Positions 1 through 10,639 of a DNA stretch of 64,000 nucleotides are shown here, piece after piece; positions within the stretch are counted from its first letter, which is position 1, and every line of letters starts with the position of its first letter. The position numbers and the translations under genes are program-made. The stretch spans positions 23,668,611 to 23,732,610 of the forward strand of contig CM060081.1 of the NCBI GenBank assembly GCA_030533445.1, given 5' to 3'. The notes beneath the pieces were generated by a model. The model did not search any database. It worked only from the letters and a program-made list of their open reading frames with translations, and was not told the origin of the DNA. This DNA is from Cyprinodon diabolis (taxonomy: Eukaryota > Chordata > Actinopteri > Cyprinodontiformes > Cyprinodontidae).

Positions 1-2850
1 CTAATATGATTTTTGAGATGAAATTATCTCCAGATGTCAACAATAGCCTAAGTAATCCACACAGATAGGGAAATCAACACAGATAAGTCCATTCTTTGGA
101 CACAAATAGCACCTAATATATAGAGAAGAAGAGTCATAGTCATTGCTCAGTTGTGATTGTGACCCATTATTTCACACATTTAGTCCCAAAATGTTGAAGG
201 TTTTGGCGGGCCTATCATTCTCACCCTGAAGTTTGGTTTTAAACATTGATTTTCAATTGGATTCCTGTAGGATCATCGACTTGACACTTTAAAAAAAAAT
301 CTTTAACCAGTTTAGATCTTCCTTGGCTTTGTGATTGGGATCACTGTAAAACAAATGTGTTTTATCCTTTAGAGTCTTATCAAGAGCAGTCAACAATGCT
401 CTTGTGTAACACAGAGGAGACGATTGTCTCCTCTGTGTTACACAAGAGCAAAAGAAATTATTCAAGATGTGGAGAAGAGATGAGTGGCTACACAGGGTTT
501 ATCGTTGGCAGTAAATTTGAGAATTTTGAGTTTTCTAAAAAAAAAATTAAATACCTCAGTGTCCATCATACACATCAGGTGGGAAACGACTTCTGTGTAT
601 CACAAATAAAATAATTTTTTGCTTTAACTGCTGGCTGATTCAGTTTTATTATCTATAATAAAACTGTTATTATGCCAACAGAGGCCTCAAGGCCACTCAG
701 AGGGGGAGAAGTGTAGTTACATATAGAAATACATTCAAAACACCAACCTTTGATTTCTAGAGACATGTCCTTTGGTCATGAGAAAATTAAAATTCTGATC
801 ATTTTTACATTTGGAAAAAATGTGGGGTCTTTAAAGCCTGAGAACAACTGTGAACTAAGGCAGAGGCAGCATTATGCAATATTAAGTTACAGTCACCATA
901 TGGGCTGCATAAGCCTAAAAACAAAAGCTACAGATTTATACTCAATGCTGACACCGGTTGAGTATTCTTTGAAAATAAACTGTGCAGTACACCACATAAC
1001 CAGTGCACATGGAGTTGGAAGAGAGAAGACATGTTTCATGCACACAAAAAGTAGCTGTAATTCATACGGAAAACATTATTTCTTATCCACTCAATTCTGT
1101 TTCTGGCAAAGCCTTAGACTCTATTCATATCCCTTTTTTCTCTTAAAGGTAAGCATAAACATTTGACTTGTGTCATTTATCCACCCATATGGTTCTTTTA
1201 TCATTCTTTCCCAGTATTTTACACACACAGGTAATAGGTGACCCAAGCAGCAACACTGAGTCCCTCATTGTTGGAATCGGCCCTTTTGGTGGAATTGTGA
1301 TGGCTGTGGTGAAAGCAAGGAGGGCTTAGGTTAGCGGCCTCCCAAGATTGAAGTAAATCAAGGAGGAAGACCAAAATCACGTTATAATGAGAACCTACCC
1401 TTGTAGGCTTTTCTGGTGTCAACAAAGAGTCCACACAATAAAAACCCAGCCACTTTTACACTCCACACTGTCTGGCAGGTATTAACTACGGCCCAAAACG
1501 TTTTTAATTTTCAAGGTAATGAAACATTTAGGATATTCTCAGAAAAAAATCTCATTATTATGGTGCTTTAGTAAATGTAATTTTATTAATACTAACCAAC
1601 CTAAGTTAGTGAAGAATTAATCTGTTTTATTTATTTTTCTTTTTACACAGCATTTGGTAATAATGAAGAAAAACACTGATAGCTTTCATATATTTTATCC
1701 CCACTACATCAATAGCAGACTGGATAAACATGGCTTTCCATCAACCTCTAATATCAGCAAAATAATATCCAAATGTATTCACATAAGTTTAAAGTAATTT
1801 GACAATATAACTAACATTTTTGAAGATTGATATTTTGATAATTGGGGAAAATGATAATGCAAACAGATGTAGTCCTCTAACCTCTACCTTTTGCACTTGA
1901 ATATGCTTAAACCCAATCATAAAGAACTTCTTATAATACCTTTCATGAGATATATTTTAAAATGAGGTATTTCACTTAGCTTATGGTGGTTCACTTAAAG
2001 CAAATGTAATTATAAAACTTGTTGCAAAGGTATGTCCCTTTGGACCGAATGCAAAACAGCAACATTCATCAATCTCTTGACATGTTTCTGCTGGAAAGCT
2101 TCAGCCTGTAAAAATCCCACTCATGCTGTATTTACTTGTTTTCCTTTAATATCTGGTTTATTTATGGTAATAGTATTTCCCATTTATTTTTTATTGCATT
2201 TCTAACCTTCTGGTAGCTTTCTACCAATGAAACACTGTGCTTTTATGTTTTACCATAGTTCCTTAATGAACTCTGTGTCCATCTGCTAATATGCAACACA
2301 AATTAATTGAACCTGTCTTGTGTTAGGGGCATTAAGCAAGCGAGGCGTCCTTTTGATGAAACCCAGTTATCGCATCCTGAAATGTTCTGCCTAATTGGAT
2401 TTAGCTTAGGGTATCCATATCTAGCTCGTCTAAGCAAGTTTTATGAAACACCGCTCTGGACATTCAATCCTGGTAAATCTTAAGTTTGCATATACAAGTG
2501 GATCTTTTTTTTAACACTGTCCTGGCTGTGGACAGGAGTTTGCCATGTGATTTCTGTGGCTATGCTAACATACAGGCTGATTAAATGGGCAGCTTGATTG
2601 ATTGCATCACAAAAAAAGTAAACAGATAACTGTTGATTTAAACAATGAGGGGCGTGCTTTCCATCAAACTACTGGGAAGCAACAGGTCAAGATTCATCAT
2701 GTACTTTTTTTAGACTTTGCTTGGGAATGAATACAAACAGAGGTCTTATTTAACAGACATCAAAGTAATATTTTGAGAGATGAAGTACTGGTGTGGCTGT
2801 GTTTGTGCTAAAGCTGTGGGGATGAAAGAAATGACTTTCAAGGCTGCACA
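1..2850. other. Gene-free AT-rich intergenic stretch
   Basis: Apart from the hairpin at 397-450 I see no gene. Short open frames here have no family signature and no splice context. The block at about 2320-2790 has a more even base composition and several homeodomain-like TAATT and TGATTG motifs. It could be a conserved non-coding element, but that needs cross-species alignment and is only a suspicion. Confidence 0.5.
397..450. repeat. Perfect 25-bp inverted repeat (hairpin) with 4-bp loop
   Basis: Positions 397-421 are the exact reverse complement of 426-450. They are separated only by GATT at 422-425. The arms begin TGCTCTTGTG and end GAGGAGAC. The match stops abruptly on both outer sides, so this is a short, sharply bounded palindrome rather than the remains of a longer inverted duplication. 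An RNA copy would fold into a very stable stem. The perfect pairing suggests either recent origin or selection. The sequence alone does not show which, and no neighbouring gene explains it. Confidence 0.95.
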
Positions 2851-2882
2851 TACAGTAGCAGTCAGAAGTTTACATCCGGTCA
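2850..2882 (+). mobile_element. Lone Tc1/mariner-type terminal repeat fragment
   Basis: The stretch reading CAGTAGCAGTCAGAAGTTTA followed by CATCC resembles the outer end of fish Tc1-like elements of the Sleeping Beauty type, which share the core AGTC-GAAGTTTACAT. No matching opposite end and no transposase remnant were seen within the next few kilobases. This is probably a solo end or a heavily decayed copy. The identification rests on motif memory. Confidence 0.4.
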
Positions 2883-3857
2883 TCACGGGTAGTGTTATTA
2901 TTATATGTTTGGGCTTTAATGTATGGGTTTAAAGTCGGTCATTTTTGGAGAGAATGTTTATTATAGCTTAAAGTTTATCAGAATAATCATGATTAATCGA
3001 TTATTGAAACAATCGTCAAGAAATTTGGTAACCCAATGAAATCAATAATTGGAGTACCAGAAACCTGTCATCTTCTGAGAGAGTAACCAACTAAGAGAAG
3101 TAAATACGCCTATAATAGTACATGGATATAAACATTTTCCATTTCAAATTAAAAATCTACTTTGTCACTTCTTTGTCCAGAACTTCTCTCGTTTTAGCCT
3201 TGTTTAAAAAAAACTGTTAAGCACTTCACTGCATTCCAATCAAGAACAAATATGTCTTAATATCTAAATATAAAAATGATAATAAGACCTGCTCTATAGT
3301 CTTTTGCCTTGTGGATTTCAAAATAAAGCCCTATCTTACTGATGGTAAGAGTAAATTACATAGTTGTAAGCATTGAATTTGTTTTTATAAATGTTCCATT
3401 AACAATTCGTTTAAAACATGCTATTAATGTTTTAATTTTTTTACTTTTAAAACATTTGTTTATTGGGGAAGTTTAACGTTCTCTTTTAAGATTAATCTAT
3501 TACTGAAAATATAATCTAACATGTAAAAAAAAAAACACAAGTACACAAGTTGAATTATATTGTGCTTTGTTTCTTAAGCCCATAATTGCCCAAACATATT
3601 CATAGACCCTCACTAACATTTTTGTCCGGTATTGATAAGCAATTTGCTGAAATCCTGTACAGATTTCTAATTATAACAAGGCTCTTAGTAAGGTTTCAGT
3701 CTTTTTCACTCTAAGGTTAAGGTATCTTAATATTTGGTTATTTTTCCTAAAGTGTAATTCTGAGGTCAGATGCTGATGTGAAAGGAGATGGTTTCGCTTT
3801 TTCTTGCAATAACCAAGCTTCTGGCATAATTTTGGTTTGATATTTGTCAAATGGTAA

Positions 3858-4185
3858 GTGGCATGTACTTATATAGCGCCTTTATTCAAGTTAGGAGACT
3901 TGACCAAAGCGCTTTACACTACTTTCATTCACCCATTCACGCACACACTCACACACTCACGGTGGCAAGCTACATTGTAGCCACAGCTGCCGTGGGGCTC
4001 ACTGACAGAAGCGGGGCTGCCGTACACTGGCGCCACCGGGCCCTCTGACCACCATCAGTAGACAATGCAGGTGAAGTGTCTTTCCCAAGGACACAACGAC
4101 ACTGAAAGTCGGGGCTTGAACCGTCAACCCTTCGATTTCAGGGCAAACTCCTACATCCAACGCCACTGTCGTCAAATCATAGTTA
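3858..4185 (-). mobile_element. SINE-like/LINE-tail dispersed repeat
   Basis: On the minus strand the unit ends in a tail reading roughly GGCGCTATATAAGTACATGCC. Before it lie a GTAAAGCGCTTTGG block and a (GTGTGA)-rich stretch. This arrangement is typical of an abundant teleost short repeat. A shorter, diverged copy in the same orientation lies at 50424-50572. It shares the cattcatgcacgcacac block and the GGCAAGCTACA-TGTAGCC block. There is no coding content; the open frame at 3851-4048 is part of this repeat. Confidence 0.65.
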
Positions 4186-4189
4186 AAGC

Positions 4190-6735
4190 GGTTTTATTTC
4201 CTGGCAATAACCCAGCTTTTATTTATCAGTCCAGGTCAGGACTTTTACAGAACCTAAATGTCATCCTGTTTTAATCTACTAGAAAACCACCTATGTTCGA
4301 AATCCTTGTCCTGCCTGAAAAACTGGTTGTGTTTAAGTTTCATCATTCTGACCAAACGATTAACCTACGAGGAAATAAAGTTAGTTGTGTGTAGAAAGAT
4401 TAAACATTGGCATTTGGTCAGAGGGTGCTGGCCAAAAGAAAAATTCACACACCTTCATGCTTAACCTAAATTCGCAGCACTACACATTCATGTGATATAG
4501 GTTGTAGAGTAAGGAGTAACTAAACCAGAAGCGTGTTGACGGCACCAAAAAAGTGAAACCATCCTGGTTGACCCAGTGCTTGATCCAACAAAGCCCTTCT
4601 GAAATAATGGTTCATATGAATAGATGTTTTAACTGCAGACAGTCTTTCCAAAAGAGGTTAAAATGGGGCACCATATTAAACCCTGTGTAATAAGAACACT
4701 GTATAGTAATTCCAGACTGAACAAAATTGCTTAGAAGGTCTTTTAATAGCTCATACTCAATTTAACCTTCATGCCCTTGATGCCTTTCCCAGGGTATGAT
4801 GGTCCTACATGCTAAAGCGTCAGCTGTGTTGGTCCACATTCCCACACTCACTGCATTGCCATAACACAGGCCCGCTCGGATCTGTTAATGTGATTCTGAG
4901 TGAGCGGGTGAACTTTCCCCCAGATAAAGTGAGAGAGAGAGAGAGAGAGAGGGAGGGAGGGAGGAAGGAGTGAAGAGAAATCTCGCAGTGCTTGGAAGGA
5001 CAACAGGGATCTACCATGATGATGATCCACAGCAAGTATCTGTCACATATATAAATGTTAAAACAAAGATTTTAGATGCTGCATCAAAGGAAGGCGATCA
5101 GTGGGGAAATTAGCCTTTCTATTTTTTCCATATCTAATGTTATATACAGCTAATGTAGTGTGTCGGTAATAGCACACGTAACACAGAGGTCTGCTGCACC
5201 ATCTTAAGTGTATCCACAACACACAGGAGTCAAAGCTAAGTTTTGCAGTATAGTAGCCATAGGGAATAGTCAAGTATGTCACAAAGGAGCTGTTTAAATA
5301 TCTTAAAATACATAAATCAGCAGGTTGCCCTCTGGTATGTTTTTAGGTTCAGCCCCTCCTCTCAGGTAGTTTTAAAATGGAGCACCTCTCCAGCTCCGTT
5401 CATCCTCCATACTGCTGCCACAACAGCCATCTAAACCTTAGTTAGCACACTTGGAAGTATCTGTCTGCGTTCTGCTTATTAAAAATGACAGCACTGTAAT
5501 ATTAGACTAAATAAGCCTCCAAGACATCTGACTAATGAAATTACATAACAGAACCCTGTCATAAGAACGGACACTCTGGATTATATAGGTCATAGTAACC
5601 CCTTCCTTTAATGTGCTATGCTGACCTTTCTGTTTGTGCAGAGTTCTCAAACATAAACAAAAAAAGGGTTTTAATTATTTAAAATGAGGCAAACATCACA
5701 TAGAGAGTTGTAGAGACTTAAATGTGAATCTACTAACGCTGGAGCACATGTTGAATCGGATTGCAAACCTTAAATTATCACAGAAAGCTCCTCTCCATCT
5801 GTCCGCTCCATGCCAACACTTTACCTGCAGCAGGTGTGAACAGTTTGTCACAAGTGGTAGAATAAAGCTTTTATGTGTAATGGTCTTAGTTTAATTTAAT
5901 ACAGGGAAAAATTGGTTATAATAAGTGATGAATAACTAAACCAAGCATAAACTAAGCGTCATGTAGCTAAGATACATGGAGCGTAAAACATTTATTCTAA
6001 GGTATAAAGTAAGGCTTTTGCAAAATCCAAATATTTTTTTTTACTCCTTTTCAAATGTTTATCTTCTTAAATTTGAGGATTTCGCATTTTGGAGAGTTTA
6101 CCATTTAACAAAAACATTTTTTTTTCACCTACGTTCATAAAGTACATTGATTTGTGATTTGTTTTCATTTGCCTAAGATATTTTTTAAATTTACATGCTC
6201 AATTTTTTTAACTATATATTTGTTTATTTGCTTTTGAAAATTGGTATGCACTTGATGCTTGCAATTTATTGATTTGCTGAAAACAATATCCTCTCCTGTT
6301 TTCCATTGTTATTGTTGTTTACCTTTTGTGTTATGTATGTTATGTATGTATGTATGAAAATATTAAACTTTTGTTTATAGTTTGGAAGTACGATGAAATT
6401 TATTTGTTGAAGAAGCACTGTCTTATTTAATTTATTATTATATTATATATATTATATTAATTTATATTAAACTGCTCCTTTGTTTATTTTCCGGGATATT
6501 CCTATTTATCATAATAAGGCGGATCAAGTCAATAAAAAGGTGCTGTTCTCTCATGCAATGTGTTTAAGCGTAATAAACTAGTAATAAAAGACATGCATAA
6601 TATACAGTTCCTAGATTTCCTTCTCCAAACTGTCAACATGTCAGTTTGTTTAAGCTGCAGCCAGGCTAAGCAGCTGATAAGGCGCCACCAAAACAAAGCA
6701 TCCTCCACATAAACAAGCTTTAAATAACAGAACAA
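4190..6735. other. Gene-free intergenic stretch with a GA microsatellite
   Basis: A purine-rich microsatellite lies at about 4928-4966, a run of GA dinucleotides followed by GGGA/GGAA units. The rest is AT-rich, especially 6000-6480, with TATG repeats near 6330-6355. I see no open frame with a recognisable family, no RNA gene and no transposon ends. Confidence 0.5.
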
Positions 6736-6739
6736 TCAT

Positions 6740-7235
6740 TTGTAGCTCATTTCGCGTCTGTAACTTGCAGTCTGCTCCAACTCTCCTTCTGTCAGCTCTG
6801 AACGAAGCCTACGTGACGCTGACTTGTTTACTTGGTCCGACTGCTAACCCAGCTGAAGCTCTGTCTGCACACAGTATCCGCTCCCAACAGCCTCACGACC
6901 AGAAACCGAACAAGAGGGAGGAAAGTGAGAGCGGAGGTCTGCTCCGCCGCCTACCTGGCCTGTCTCGTGGGTTGTTCGGGCGGCAGGAGCCCCTCATGGT
7001 CTCGGTTTAAAGCCCTCTTGCTGTCAGTCTGCAGAGCAGTGAGTGGGAGATGTCCACAGCAGAGCGCAGGCAGCGATGAATGAATTGGGAGAGCGCGCGC
7101 TAAGCGTGCTGTTGGATATGGCACACGGGCGCGTGCTCATCCACCTCCATCTAAACAGAGAGCACATATTTTGAAACCTGCATGAAGCTTTTGTGTGTGC
7201 GTGACCGAAACCATCACTGGCCCAGCAGGACATCT
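6740..7235. promoter_or_regulatory. CpG-rich island, possible promoter or unassigned first exon
   Basis: Against an AT-rich background this block is rich in CpG. It includes ctccgccgcc, ttcgggcggc and a gcgcgcgct run at about 7094-7102. Open frames occur on both strands (6765-7010 and 6832-7083 plus; 7024-7233 minus) but none matches a family I know. On the minus strand a short ATG frame near 6997 runs into a plausible GTAGGC donor near 6954, so an unrecognised first exon is possible. I regard it as a promoter-like island with no assigned gene. Confidence 0.4.
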
Positions 7236-7824
7236 TACCCTACATTAGATGGAGCTTTTTAGACTAATTAAGCAATGAAGCGCCATGACTGTCTCAAGGT
7301 TTATATGCGGAAGTACAGTACTGTGAATTAGTCCAAAGGAAAACCAAACACTGAATAGAAATTATTTTCCTTTCTACAATGTAAAAAGAGAACACAGCTT
7401 CAACAGAGAGGCTTATAAAATAAATAAGTTTGGGAAACCTTTATTCAGTCACTTGTTGCAAACTGAAGCAGTTCAAAGTTGGAAGCTAATTATAGACCCA
7501 ACCAACGGCGTAACTATCGGTAAGCAGAGACTGCAGTTGCTGAGGGGCCCCCGAGCTCTTAGGGGCCCCTGAACAAAGACATGTCTTTGCAGATGAGGTG
7601 ATGTGAAAAATTCTTCTTAAACCCTCCTGATACTGTTTGACCTTATTTATACCCCAACACATGGCAGATTTCTACATGATGGTGAGCCGTTTAAACACCA
7701 CACTAACCCACCAATAGCAAAGCAGACAGTGGTACTTTTAATTACTATGTTAATAGCTGTGTATAGCTCATTAGAAGGTTGGTAAAAAACACTCATATAA
7801 AATATTTCAATTACAATAAAGATA

Positions 7825-8340
7825 TTAAAGCTACAGTGTGTAATTTTCAGCGACATCTAACGTCCAGACTGCAGACCGCAGCAACATGAACATCTCCCCC
7901 CCAACGCTTCTCCCCCCCAACAGTACGGCGAGCGTTATGGGACAAAATGTCTTCCACGACGTCCACATCACCTACCTTCTCAAGTGATGAGGTTTGTTTA
8001 CATAGATAATTTTACAGATAGTATTTCATTAGTCTGTGTAGGGTATATTGTTCAGTACCGTCTCAGTTCATCTCTCTCAACTTGCCGTAGCTACTTTCGA
8101 GCGTAATGGGCGATCTCGCAATCGCTAGTTTGTTGGCTCTGCGCTGCCGTAGCGCAAAGATGTCTGCCTCCATGGCTGCGAGACCCACTCCTATGTAATT
8201 ATAAATAACAAATTCTAAGGCAACGCAAATATTAAGGTTAAGAGGCTGAGCTCGTAGATGATGATAAATAACATAGTTATGTATAATATATTACATTTCT
8301 GACTGTATATCCCTGTAATTATTACACACTGTAGCTTTAA
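7825..8340. mobile_element. 516-bp MITE, copy 1, with perfect 20-bp terminal inverted repeats
   Basis: The element begins TTAAAGCTACAGTGTGTAAT and ends with the exact reverse complement of those 20 bases. A second copy at 44011-44516 is nearly identical along its whole length (about eight substitutions seen). The length difference is a 10-bp segment (agggtatatt near 8040) that only copy 1 has. There is no transposase frame, so it is non-autonomous. TTAA at both outer edges could be the target duplication or part of the repeat. The superfamily is therefore uncertain. Confidence 0.9.
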
Positions 8341-8410
8341 AAGAACAATGTATTTGAGTATTTTATTTTTTTACAATATGACTTGGAATTATGGGTAATC
8401 CAGAGCATTG

Positions 8411-9126
8411 TGTTAGGAATCCAGTTTGTGTGGCCTGTTTGTATGTCTCACCACCAGGTGGTGCCCTGTCCTCGTTGCCCCTCCTGCACACCTGCGGCTC
8501 ATTGGATCATTATCTGGAGGAGTATTTGAGCAGTGGACTGTCACTACCTCGACGCCAGAGTGTTTGCCAGTTTTGGGTACTCTAGCCAAGCTGAGTTTAG
8601 CTGAGTCTAATCTAGCTTTGTTTCTCTGAGTCTAACTTGTTTTTTATCTTTGCTCCTCGGCAGGAAGCTTTCCTGTGTTACTGGATACCTGGACCTTCTC
8701 TCCGCTGGAAGGATAAACCGAGTTACACTGAGCAGGGGGAAACCTTCACAAGTTCCGTTCAAGTCCCTATCAAAAATCTGAGTGACAGTCCGCTCCATTA
8801 CTTCTCCGGGTCCAACACTAGTCAAACCTGTCCGCCCTCCAACATGTGCACCTAACCCTGGATTCACCACACAGTCTTGATTCAAGGACTAACAAGGCCC
8901 CCCTTAAACGTGAGTTCCAAACCACGCTCAATATCTGAGCTTCCAAGATTCCCACAGAACCTGAACTGACCATTGAACTTCCATTCTCACTTCCAGTTCC
9001 AGGTCACCAGCTCACTGAGTTCCAGATCCACCCCTGTAACTTGTTCAATAAACCTGTTAAACTTTTTCCATGCTCTCTTAGTGGTTTCTCTGCATGTGGG
9101 TCAGATTTGTAAAACCGATCATGACA
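8411..9126 (+). mobile_element. LTR-like element, copy A
   Basis: This block starts TGTTAGGA and ends CATGACA, so it has the TG...CA outline of a long terminal repeat. Near the 3' end it carries AATAAA (in cttgttcaataaacctgt), followed after about 60 bases by catgtgggtcag and the end. The element at 9773-10636 has the same order of landmarks: a TATA-like stretch, a GCCAGAGTGTT-GCCAGT block, AATAAAC-TTAAAC, CATGTGGGT and ATCATGACA. No internal retroviral or Gypsy genes lie between them and I found no clean target duplication. A solo LTR is the best guess; a non-LTR dispersed repeat is possible. Confidence 0.45.
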
Positions 9127-9229
9127 CATAGATTAAAACTATAACCGTTACGTAGAATGTGTTAGCGACGATGGATACCAAAATGAGGTACTAAGGCGGA
9201 TTCCAGAAAAGGAAGAGCAAAGAATTGGC

Positions 9230-9300
9230 CACAGGGGTGGCCAATGATTGGTTAAGGGTGGCCATGGCCATCCCTGGCCCCCCATCTAGCTCCGCCCCTG
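9230..9300 (-). mobile_element. Terminal fragment of a hAT-type element
   Basis: Read on the minus strand this begins CAGGGGCGGAGCTAGATGG and continues through ggccagggatggccatggcc. It matches, base for base over about 40 positions, the left end of the complete element at 61468-62142. The other end of this copy is not visible nearby, so it is a truncated member of the same non-autonomous family. Confidence 0.7.
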
Positions 9301-9381
9301 CCAACCATCCATTGGAAAATGCTTTGTAAAATATGAAACATTAAGTCCTATGCTGTTAGCAGAAGGCCTCTTATACTGAAG

Positions 9382-9570
9382 CTGTTCTGCTGGAGGTTAA
9401 ATTGTTTTCCTTCCACTCCTCAGGTGTAAAGGATAATTTCTACTGTTCCTACATGTTCATGTAAAGTTGGACAGAAAACCTTTAGCTGACATATCTGTAT
9501 GAAGTTGCCCTGTAAAGTGCCTTCACCTGACATGTTGTGAGTTGCCGCTAAATAAATAAACTGAGTTGAA
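9382..9570 (+). mobile_element. Diverged LINE 3' tail
   Basis: This stretch contains the landmarks tctgctggaggtt, gtaaagtgcctt, tgacatgttgtgagttg, and a terminal cgctaaataaataaactgagttga. They occur in the same order as in the better preserved copies at 18061-18351 and 20637-20934. It is a heavily decayed copy without coding capacity. Confidence 0.6.
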
Positions 9571-9772
9571 ACTCATTATGGCTTTAAATCAAAAATATGC
9601 AAACACACACAGGACAATGATGTGAACATTTTTTTGTGTATGAGTGTGATTATTTAATGCTAATTAGGTCAAAGCATTCTTTTAAGTTTTATGCCTTTTA
9701 AAAATATTTTGTATCTTAATGTCTCTTGTGTTGTCCTACAATAATTAGGTTTTCTTTTTATACATTTCCTTT

Positions 9773-10636
9773 TGTTAAGACCGTCTGTGTGTTGGGATCT
9801 GGAGGCTTGCCCACCAGAGTGCGCCAAGGATCCCTTCCTGGGGATTTGTTTTTCTGTCAGTTTCTGGGTTCTGTCTGCCTTTCTCCTCCAGAGGGCGTTC
9901 TGGGTCTCCTGAAGCTGGAACTGACTTCACCAGCGGTTTCTCATCTGATCATCAGGAGACCAGCATATAAGCAGCAGCAGGACTACACTCCAGTGCCAGA
10001 GTGTTAGCCAGTAATGGTAACAGCTAGACCTGAGCCAACCAACCTGTCTGATTCCCTGACTCCTCTGAAAGCCTGAATCTGAACTTAATCAGTCTTTGTC
10101 CTCTCTGCTTCCTAGGAAGAACCTGACTGAAACCTGGAGCTAGGGAAGAGCTTCTCAACAGAGTCCTGCCTGCCTGCTTTCAGAAACACATCTGAAGATT
10201 AAACTGTCTGAACCTGCCTGCTTGCTCTCTGAAGCACACCTGAAGATCAAACTGTCTGAACCTGCCTGCCGGCTCTCAAGAAGAGAGCCTGGAGAAACTC
10301 AAGATCTGAACACCATCTAGTCTGAAGTCAAGCCCTGCTGCTGCCTAGCCCCTCTGCCGCCCTCAGTCTCCGGACCCTTCTGGTTCCCTCCCTCTGCTGC
10401 TCAGCCTGAACCACAGAACAGGTACAGATCTTTACTTCATCTCAGATAAAGGATCATTAGCTTCCTGGCTAATCCAACTGTCCCTCTCTGCAGAGAACCC
10501 TGTGTGACCAGTCCCGGATCTGTTTCCAGCATCAGTAATATAACTTTGTGTTCCTTATTTAATAAACAGTTAAACTTTTCCTCTGACTCCGTGAGCGTTC
10601 TGCATGTGGGTTAGTAACCTAAATCCCATCATGACA
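9773..10636 (+). mobile_element. LTR-like element, copy B, with an internal 48-bp tandem repeat
   Basis: The boundaries are TGTTAAGA and CATGACA, like copy A at 8411-9126. A TATA-like gcatataagcag lies near 9963 and AATAAA near 10560. Inside, a unit beginning CCTGCCTGC recurs at 10165, 10213 and 10261, an exact 48-bp period of a little over two copies. The open frame at 9726-10007 falls inside this non-coding element and is not a gene. No internal retroelement genes are present. Confidence 0.45.
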
Positions 10637-10639
10637 CTG

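Noticed and set aside
6765..7083. Plus-strand frames in the CpG island as a secreted peptide gene
   Set aside because: There is a hydrophobic-looking stretch (CSAAYLACLVGC), but no clear signal peptide start, processing sites or known peptide; composition alone can explain it.
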